Below are positions 6,553 through 11,040 of a stretch of DNA of 11,040 bases, one piece after another. Origin of the DNA: Chitinophagaceae bacterium UBA3961. Its GTDB lineage: Bacteria; Bacteroidota; Bacteroidia; Chitinophagales; Chitinophagaceae. Every line of letters begins with the position of its first letter. Position 1 is the first letter of the stretch. The stretch covers positions 1 through 11,040 of the forward strand of contig DGDD01000248.1 in assembly GCA_002385265.1 (NCBI GenBank), given 5' to 3'. The notes beneath the pieces are model-generated. The model saw only the letters and a program-made list of their open reading frames with translations. It was not told where the DNA came from and ran no database searches. A program made the translations under genes and the position numbers.

Positions 6553-7359
6553 ATGACACGCCAGGAACTCGTACAACAGATTCAGCAAAAGAAGTCGTAT
6601 TTGTGTGTAGGATTAGACACCGATATAACCAAAATTCCTTCACATTTATTGCAGGAAGAAGACCCCGTTTTTGCTTTTAACAAAGCCATAATAGATGCTA
6701 CAGCCGATTTTTGCGTTAGCTATAAAATCAACACGGCTTTCTATGAGGCACTTGGAATTAAAGGTTGGCTGGCGATGGAAAAAACGGTTCAATACATTGG
6801 CAAAAGCCATCTCACCATTGCAGATGCAAAAAGGGGGGATATTGGCAATACGTCTACTCAATATGCCAAGGCTTTTTACGAAGCCCTGCCCTTCGACGCA
6901 ATAACTGTAGCGCCGTATATGGGAGAAGACAGCGTAAAACCCTTTCTAGAGTATCAGAATAAATGGACCATCGTGCTTGGGTTGACCTCAAATTCAGGGT
7001 CGAAAGATTTTGAATTGCAGCAAATGGGTGAGCAGAAATTATTTGAAAAAGTGTTGACTACTACTGCTACCTGGGGAAGTCCTGATCAATTGATGTTTGT
7101 AGTAGGAGCCACTCAAGCAGATTCGTTCACAGCCATTCGAAAATTGACCCCCAGTCACTTCTATTTGGTACCCGGAGTGGGGGCTCAAGGGGGTAGTTTG
7201 AAAGAAATTTCAGAAAAAGCAATGATTCCCGGTGATGTAGGATTACTCGTGAATGTGAGTAGGGGCGTGATTTACGCCTCGTCGGGTACAGATTTTGCAG
7301 AGAAAGCCCGTGAAGAAGCCATAAAATATCAACAGGAAATGGCGTTATATATCAAGTAA
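6553..7359 (+). CDS. pyrF: orotidine 5'-phosphate decarboxylase, type 2
   Basis: This enzyme catalyses the last step of de novo UMP synthesis, decarboxylating OMP in the cytoplasm. At 268 residues it fits the longer type 2 group. Landmarks are 'LCVGLDTD' (17-24), 'YKINTAFYE' (57-65) with Lys58, the catalytic DAKRGDIGNT at 91-100 (Asp91, Lys93, Asp96), 'TVAPYMGEDS' (118-127), the phosphate-binding VPGVGAQGG at 206-214 and 'VSRGVIYAS' (235-243). All expected active-site residues are present. It follows kynU by 38 bases but has its own -7 element (6538-6545), so it is probably also transcribed independently. No other pyrimidine gene is in the window. Confidence 0.96.
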   Translation: MTRQELVQQIQQKKSYLCVGLDTDITKIPSHLLQEEDPVFAFNKAIIDATADFCVSYKINTAFYEALGIKGWLAMEKTVQYIGKSHLTIADAKRGDIGNTSTQYAKAFYEALPFDAITVAPYMGEDSVKPFLEYQNKWTIVLGLTSNSGSKDFELQQMGEQKLFEKVLTTTATWGSPDQLMFVVGATQADSFTAIRKLTPSHFYLVPGVGAQGGSLKEISEKAMIPGDVGLLVNVSRGVIYASSGTDFAEKAREEAIKYQQEMALYIK

Positions 7360-7396
7360 AACCAAAATTCAATACATCCAATCCAAATTTTATCCG

Positions 7397-8464
7397 ATGA
7401 GATTCCTGATTTTCTTAATTTTTGTGTCGGCAACTGCCTTCGGACAAGACTTGCGCAGCGGTTACTACATTAAAACGAGCGGCGATACAGTGAAAGCAAA
7501 AATTGCCTTCAAAACTGATGAACAATTGTCTCAAAAGGTGACGGTAACTTCCGGTACTGATAATAGCACCCGTGATTACCAACCGAGTGAAATAAAAGGA
7601 TTTGGGTTCGACGGGGGTAACATCTACAGAACCAATTCATTTGTAAATGGATTGAACAACAATGAAGCAACCACTGCCTTTGTAAAAGTAATGTTCGACG
7701 GTTCCAATAAGCTTTATGGAATTGACCTAAAAGAAAAAAGCTATTACATCCTTTCATATAAAGACACTTCTTACCTGCTTTACGACGATCAAACCTCTGC
7801 CAATGGAGAAGTGTTGAAAGCCGGAAATTTCAGAGCGCAAGTCTTTTTTCTAGCCTCAAGTTGTTCAAAGCCTATTCCCGATTTGGATAGAATGAGGTAC
7901 ACCGACCGCGATATGCTGCAGTTCATGGTGGATGTAGAGCGCTGTAAAGGTAGTTTTAGCGTAAAACAATTGACTTACCATCGACCTGCGCCTAAGTCAG
8001 AATACATCTTATCGGCAGGAGGAATGGCTACCGGCTCGCAATCTGAAATTGGGGTCCAATTAGGCGTTCGAACCTATTTCCCTTCAAAATCTGAGAAACT
8101 TAGCCTCAATATTTTCCTTTCGTACATGCGAAATACTTCTGATAAAACCTATACACTCAATAGCACTACACAAAAATTTTCCGGTGTTACAGGAGTGGTA
8201 TTACTTCCTGTTGCTTTACAATATAACTTTACGAAAGGCAGAATTCAACCATATGTTTATGCAGGGGTTGGCTTGGCGTATTCGGCGGAGGACTATTTCA
8301 GCTACACCACTCAAAAAATTGAAGTAGACCGAGGCTATGGCTTCAGCTTATTGGGGGGCGCCGGTATTGAGGCGAAACTCTCGAAAAGCTTGTTCTTTAG
8401 AGCCGATTGGCGCTACGACTTACTGATGCATTTACCAGTGGTAGGACTCAGCTACAAGTTCTAG
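7397..8464 (+). CDS. outer-membrane beta-barrel protein with an N-terminal unknown domain
   Basis: The protein has 355 residues. A signal peptide (Met-Arg-Phe-Leu, hydrophobic to about residue 15, A-F-G|Q) is cleaved near residue 17. Residues 20-135 form a beta-rich module beginning 'SGYYIKTSGDTVKAKI' (21-36) and 'PSEIKGFGFDGGNIYR' (63-78), a pattern I recall from many Bacteroidota proteins without assigned function. A linker holds two cysteines, Cys156 and Cys183, that could form a disulfide in the periplasm. Residues 200-355 look like an eight-strand-type outer-membrane barrel: alternating hydrophobic strands such as 'YILSAGGMATG', 'PYVYAGVGLAYS' and 'FFRADWRYDLLM', ending in 'GLSYKF' with a terminal Phe typical of barrel insertion signals. 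The role is unknown; such proteins are often labelled porin family. It lies 37 bases after pyrF and 24 before the S9 peptidase gene, so it may be cotranscribed with the latter. Confidence 0.8.
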   Translation: MRFLIFLIFVSATAFGQDLRSGYYIKTSGDTVKAKIAFKTDEQLSQKVTVTSGTDNSTRDYQPSEIKGFGFDGGNIYRTNSFVNGLNNNEATTAFVKVMFDGSNKLYGIDLKEKSYYILSYKDTSYLLYDDQTSANGEVLKAGNFRAQVFFLASSCSKPIPDLDRMRYTDRDMLQFMVDVERCKGSFSVKQLTYHRPAPKSEYILSAGGMATGSQSEIGVQLGVRTYFPSKSEKLSLNIFLSYMRNTSDKTYTLNSTTQKFSGVTGVVLLPVALQYNFTKGRIQPYVYAGVGLAYSAEDYFSYTTQKIEVDRGYGFSLLGGAGIEAKLSKSLFFRADWRYDLLMHLPVVGLSYKF

Positions 8465-8488
8465 TCAACTATTACCAAATTAATTGTT

Positions 8489-9943
8489 ATGAGAAATTTC
8501 ACCCTTAGGGCGATAGCGGCCTCGCTATGCCTAATGGTTTGCATGGCTGTATCGGCTCAACAAACGCCACCGTCTAAAGCAAACTACAATTTAGCTGCAC
8601 GTTTTTCTCCCAAAAAACTTGAGAAACTGGTTTTCAGTACTTCGGTAGATCCGCATTGGCTCAAAAAAACCAACCGTTTTTGGTATGTATTTGAAACCAG
8701 CAACGGAAAAAAATGGTACATCGTAGACCCTGCGAAAGCATTGAAAACTGAGTTATTTGACAATGCAAAATTGGCCTCACAAATTACCAGTTTGGTGAAG
8801 GACCCATTCGATGCGCAACACCTAGGCATTGAGAACCTGAAATTTGTGAAAGATGAAACTGCATTGCAATTCGAAATAAAAAGTAGTGTAGAAATAGAGA
8901 AACGTGATAGTACCAAAAAGCCGGTAGCCGTTACAAAAGAAAAGAAAACGTTTTACCTCGAATACAATTTAACGACCGGTAATTTGGTTGAGTTAACAGA
9001 TTACCAGAAGCCAAAGCCAAGAGCTTCTTGGGCCTCTATTTCACCCGATAAAAAGCAAATTGTATTTGTTCGTAACTACAATTTGTTTGTGATGGACAGT
9101 GCCAACTATGCCAAAGCACAGAAAAATGAAGACGACTCTTCAATTGTAGAAACACAATTAACGAAAGACGGTATCGAAAACTATGCATATGGCGGCGATT
9201 CATTTGGAGAAAGTAATGTTGAAAAGGAAAAGAATAAGAACAAACGAAAGTCTGCATTTATACTTTGGTCGCCCGATTCAAAGTATTTCACGATGATTCG
9301 TTCCGACAATCGAAAAGTAAAAGATCTCTGGGTATTAAATAATGTGGCCGACGGTCGTCCAACTTTAGAAACCTACAAGTATCACATGCCCGGTGAAGCA
9401 GAAGCGCCCGTTCGTGAATTGATTCTGTTCGATATGGGATCTAAAAGTTTGAAAAAGATCAATGCAGCTCTTTTCAAAGATCAAGAGTTAGGTCTCAATG
9501 GTAAGCCGTTCTTACAAAAAGAAAGAGACGATGATTTTCGTGCTGCAATTTGGGCAGGAACACCTGCTCGCTTCTATGTAACACGCACCAGCAGAGATTT
9601 GAAACGCATCGATATCTGTGCAGTAGATGTTGCTACAGGTGAATTCAAAGTTCTTATTGAAGAACGTTTGAATACTTATGTAGAAACACGCCGGTTGGGA
9701 TTAGTGAACGATGGAAAAGAATTGATTGAATGGAGCGAACGCGATGGTTGGGGCCACTTTTACTTGTACGATGGTGATGGTAAATTCAAGAATGCCATTA
9801 CTTCAGGTGCCTACCATTGTGAAGACATTGTTCAGATAGATGAAAAGAACAGAGTGCTCTATTTCACAGCCAATGGAAAAGAAGAAGGTGAAGATCCATA
9901 TTATTTGCATTTGTACCGAGTGAATTTTGATGGTCGAATTTGA
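8489..9943 (+). CDS. S9 peptidase, N-terminal half: signal peptide and DPP IV beta-propeller
   Basis: This is the 484-residue upstream frame of the interrupted peptidase. The signal peptide spans residues 1-23 (hydrophobic core, A-V-S-A|QQ). The rest is a DPP IV N-terminal type beta-propeller with blade motifs such as 'ASWASISPDKKQIVFVRNY' (about 179-197), 'FILWSPDSKYFTMIRSDN' (about 257-274), 'ERDGWGHFYLYDGDG' and 'RVLYFTANGKEEGEDPYY'. A charged Lys-rich stretch (Glu-Lys-Glu-Lys-Asn-Lys, near residue 250) sits in a loop. By itself it has no hydrolase domain and should not be catalytic. The ATG at 8489 is fixed by the signal peptide and follows the barrel gene by 24 bases. Confidence 0.8.
   Translation: MRNFTLRAIAASLCLMVCMAVSAQQTPPSKANYNLAARFSPKKLEKLVFSTSVDPHWLKKTNRFWYVFETSNGKKWYIVDPAKALKTELFDNAKLASQITSLVKDPFDAQHLGIENLKFVKDETALQFEIKSSVEIEKRDSTKKPVAVTKEKKTFYLEYNLTTGNLVELTDYQKPKPRASWASISPDKKQIVFVRNYNLFVMDSANYAKAQKNEDDSSIVETQLTKDGIENYAYGGDSFGESNVEKEKNKNKRKSAFILWSPDSKYFTMIRSDNRKVKDLWVLNNVADGRPTLETYKYHMPGEAEAPVRELILFDMGSKSLKKINAALFKDQELGLNGKPFLQKERDDDFRAAIWAGTPARFYVTRTSRDLKRIDICAVDVATGEFKVLIEERLNTYVETRRLGLVNDGKELIEWSERDGWGHFYLYDGDGKFKNAITSGAYHCEDIVQIDEKNRVLYFTANGKEEGEDPYYLHLYRVNFDGRI
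9934..9943 (+). other. frameshift site in the S9 peptidase gene
   Basis: The zero frame reads CGA ATT TGA. The downstream coding frame needs CGA AAT TTG AAA, so one A is missing from the run at 9937-9938. The sequence has no X XXY YYZ slippery heptamer here, and I see no stable hairpin just downstream, which argues against programmed -1 frameshifting. Confidence 0.75.
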
Positions 9944-10983
9944 AATTGTTGAACCCTGGTAATTTTGATCACAATCCAAGTATGGACGATGCCAATAGTT
10001 TCTTCGTGAATAATTTCAGCAGAGTGAATACGGTGCCTAAGACGGTTTTATACGATGCAACAGGTAAGAAGATCATGGATTTGGAGACGGCCGATCTCAG
10101 TCGCTTGTTGGAAGCTGGGTACAAGTTCCCTGAACCATTCAAAGTAAAGGCCGATGACGGCATCACTGACCTTTATGGCGTGATGTACAAACCCTTTGAT
10201 TTCGATTCTACAAAGTCCTATCCATTGATTGAATACGTATATCCGGGTCCGCAAACAGAAGCTGTAAACAAAGCTTTTAGCCGCGGAATGGATCGTACTG
10301 ATCGTTTGGCGCAAATGGGCTTTATTGTAATTACAATTGGAAACCGCGGTGGTCACCCCAGCAGAAGCAAATGGTATCACAATTATGGGTATGGAAATTT
10401 ACGTGATTACGGACTTGCCGATAAGAAAGCCGCCGCAGAACAATTGGCAGATCGCTACAAATTTATTGATTTAAGCAGAGTGGGAATTCACGGACATAGT
10501 GGGGGTGGATTTATGAGCACCGCTGCCATGCTAGTGTATCCCGATTTCTTTAAAGTAGCAGTATCCTCTTCCGGAAATCATGAGAACAATATTTACAATC
10601 GCTGGTGGAGCGAAAAACATCATGGCGTAAAAGAGCAAATCAACGACAAAGGTGATACCAGTTTCGTTTATGCAATTGAAAAGAACAGTGAGCTTGCTAA
10701 GAACTTGAAAGGACACTTGATGCTCACTACAGGTGATGTTGACAACAACGTTCACCCGGCTCTTACGATTCGCATGGCCAATGCGCTCATCAAAGCCAAC
10801 AAGCGTTTTGATTTCATGCTCTTTCCCGGACAAAGGCATGGATACGGTGATATGACCGAATATTTCTTCTGGCTGATGGCCGATTATTATGCTAAATATT
10901 TATTGGGCGATTTTTCTCAACCGGTAGATTTAGTAGAAATGCAAAAAGAAGTTGAACAATCGGGAACAAAAACAAAGAAGTAA
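9940..10983 (+). CDS. S9 peptidase, C-terminal half: alpha/beta-hydrolase catalytic domain
   Basis: This is the 347-residue downstream frame of the interrupted peptidase, numbered here from the TTG at 9940. The last propeller strands come first ('PKTVLYDATGKKIMDLE', 33-49), then the hydrolase domain: 'YPLIEYVYPGPQ' (94-105), the nucleophile motif G-H-S-G-G (185-189) with Ser187, Asp268 in 'TTGDVDNNVHP', and His300 in 'FPGQRHGYGD'. The spacing and the 'DNNVHP' context match the Ser-Asp-His triad of DPP IV. The tail after 325 is polar and Lys-rich. It has no ATG near its start and no signal peptide, so it is unlikely to be a separate secreted protein. The TTG overlaps the upstream TGA (TTGA), so reinitiation is possible in principle, but a one-base indel explains the data more simply. 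Confidence 0.8.
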   Translation: MKLLNPGNFDHNPSMDDANSFFVNNFSRVNTVPKTVLYDATGKKIMDLETADLSRLLEAGYKFPEPFKVKADDGITDLYGVMYKPFDFDSTKSYPLIEYVYPGPQTEAVNKAFSRGMDRTDRLAQMGFIVITIGNRGGHPSRSKWYHNYGYGNLRDYGLADKKAAAEQLADRYKFIDLSRVGIHGHSGGGFMSTAAMLVYPDFFKVAVSSSGNHENNIYNRWWSEKHHGVKEQINDKGDTSFVYAIEKNSELAKNLKGHLMLTTGDVDNNVHPALTIRMANALIKANKRFDFMLFPGQRHGYGDMTEYFFWLMADYYAKYLLGDFSQPVDLVEMQKEVEQSGTKTKK

Positions 10984-10990
10984 ACAATAA

Positions 10991-11022
10991 GAAAAGCCCC
11001 TTCCAATAAGAAGGGGCTTTTC
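10991..11022 (+). terminator. Rho-independent terminator after the S9 peptidase gene
   Basis: A perfect 13-bp inverted repeat, GAAAAGCCCCTTC and GAAGGGGCTTTTC, surrounds a 6-base loop and starts 8 bases after the stop codon. The GC-rich core is flanked by A and T runs, so the hairpin could work in both directions. No gene lies between it and the right window edge (11023-11040). Confidence 0.9.
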
Positions 11023-11040
11023 ATTTGATCAAGGCTAATG

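Larger units (their letters stand above)
8489..10983 (+). pseudogene. S9 family (DPP IV-like) serine peptidase gene interrupted by a one-base frameshift
   Basis: Two adjacent frames together make one secreted prolyl-oligopeptidase-type exopeptidase. The first half carries the signal peptide and DPP IV N-terminal beta-propeller; the second carries the alpha/beta-hydrolase domain with a full catalytic triad. The first frame ends in TGA at 9941-9943 just after '..NFDGRI'. Adding one A to the AA at 9937-9938 would read Asp-Gly-Arg-Asn-Leu-Lys-Leu-Leu and run straight into the second frame, giving about 831 residues, a normal length for this family. No in-frame stops occur elsewhere and both halves look conserved, so this is either a sequencing/assembly indel in a short A run or a very recent mutation. 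Family members remove N-terminal dipeptides or tripeptides, often after Pro, in the periplasm. The strong terminator at 10991 ends the transcript. Confidence 0.75.

Noticed and set aside
9934..9943. Programmed -1 ribosomal frameshift joining the two S9 peptidase halves
   Set aside because: The bases CGA ATT TGA do not form a slippery heptamer and no downstream hairpin is evident; a single-base indel in an A run is simpler.

Overview
The window looks like chromosomal DNA of a member of Bacteroidota, probably near Chitinophagaceae. This rests on four things seen in the sequence: starts without clear Shine-Dalgarno sequences, TAnnTTTG-type -7 promoter elements upstream of several genes, many proteins with Bacteroidota-type signal peptides ending in Ala-Gln or Gly-Gln, and families typical of the phylum (DUF4394 lipoprotein, stand-alone CarboxypepD_reg-like protein, two-part outer-membrane barrel protein, Mrp without a CxxC motif). 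Genus and species cannot be named from the sequence.

Left part (1-2564), minus strand. Reading in the direction of transcription, a secreted CarboxypepD_reg-like protein (2564-1917) comes first, then ribonuclease Z (1815-895), then a DUF4394 lipoprotein (772 to the left edge, incomplete). A short hairpin after ribonuclease Z may end its transcript. The intergenic stretches at 773-894 and 1816-1916 contain no recognisable gene.

Middle part (2669-7359), plus strand, read divergently from the left block. An Mrp/ApbC-type P-loop ATPase for Fe-S handling is followed after 5 bases by a PaiB-family FMN-binding protein. After 57 bases come an atypical short-chain dehydrogenase/reductase and, 10 bases on, kynureninase. 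Orotidine 5'-phosphate decarboxylase (pyrF) follows with its own promoter-like element. This block is mostly core metabolism: cofactor assembly, tryptophan/kynurenine breakdown and pyrimidine synthesis.

Right part (7397-10983), plus strand. A secreted outer-membrane beta-barrel protein is followed by an S9 (DPP IV-like) serine peptidase whose reading frame is broken at about 9935-9943. Restoring one A there rejoins the beta-propeller half to the catalytic half. A strong hairpin terminator (10991-11022) closes the unit.

Nothing here amounts to a new multi-gene system. There are no RNA genes, mobile elements or CRISPR arrays that I can see. The points most worth a second look are the split S9 peptidase, the SDR that has lost both the active-site Tyr and Lys beside kynureninase, the Mrp protein without its expected cysteine pair, and the -7 elements that sit almost on top of start codons.
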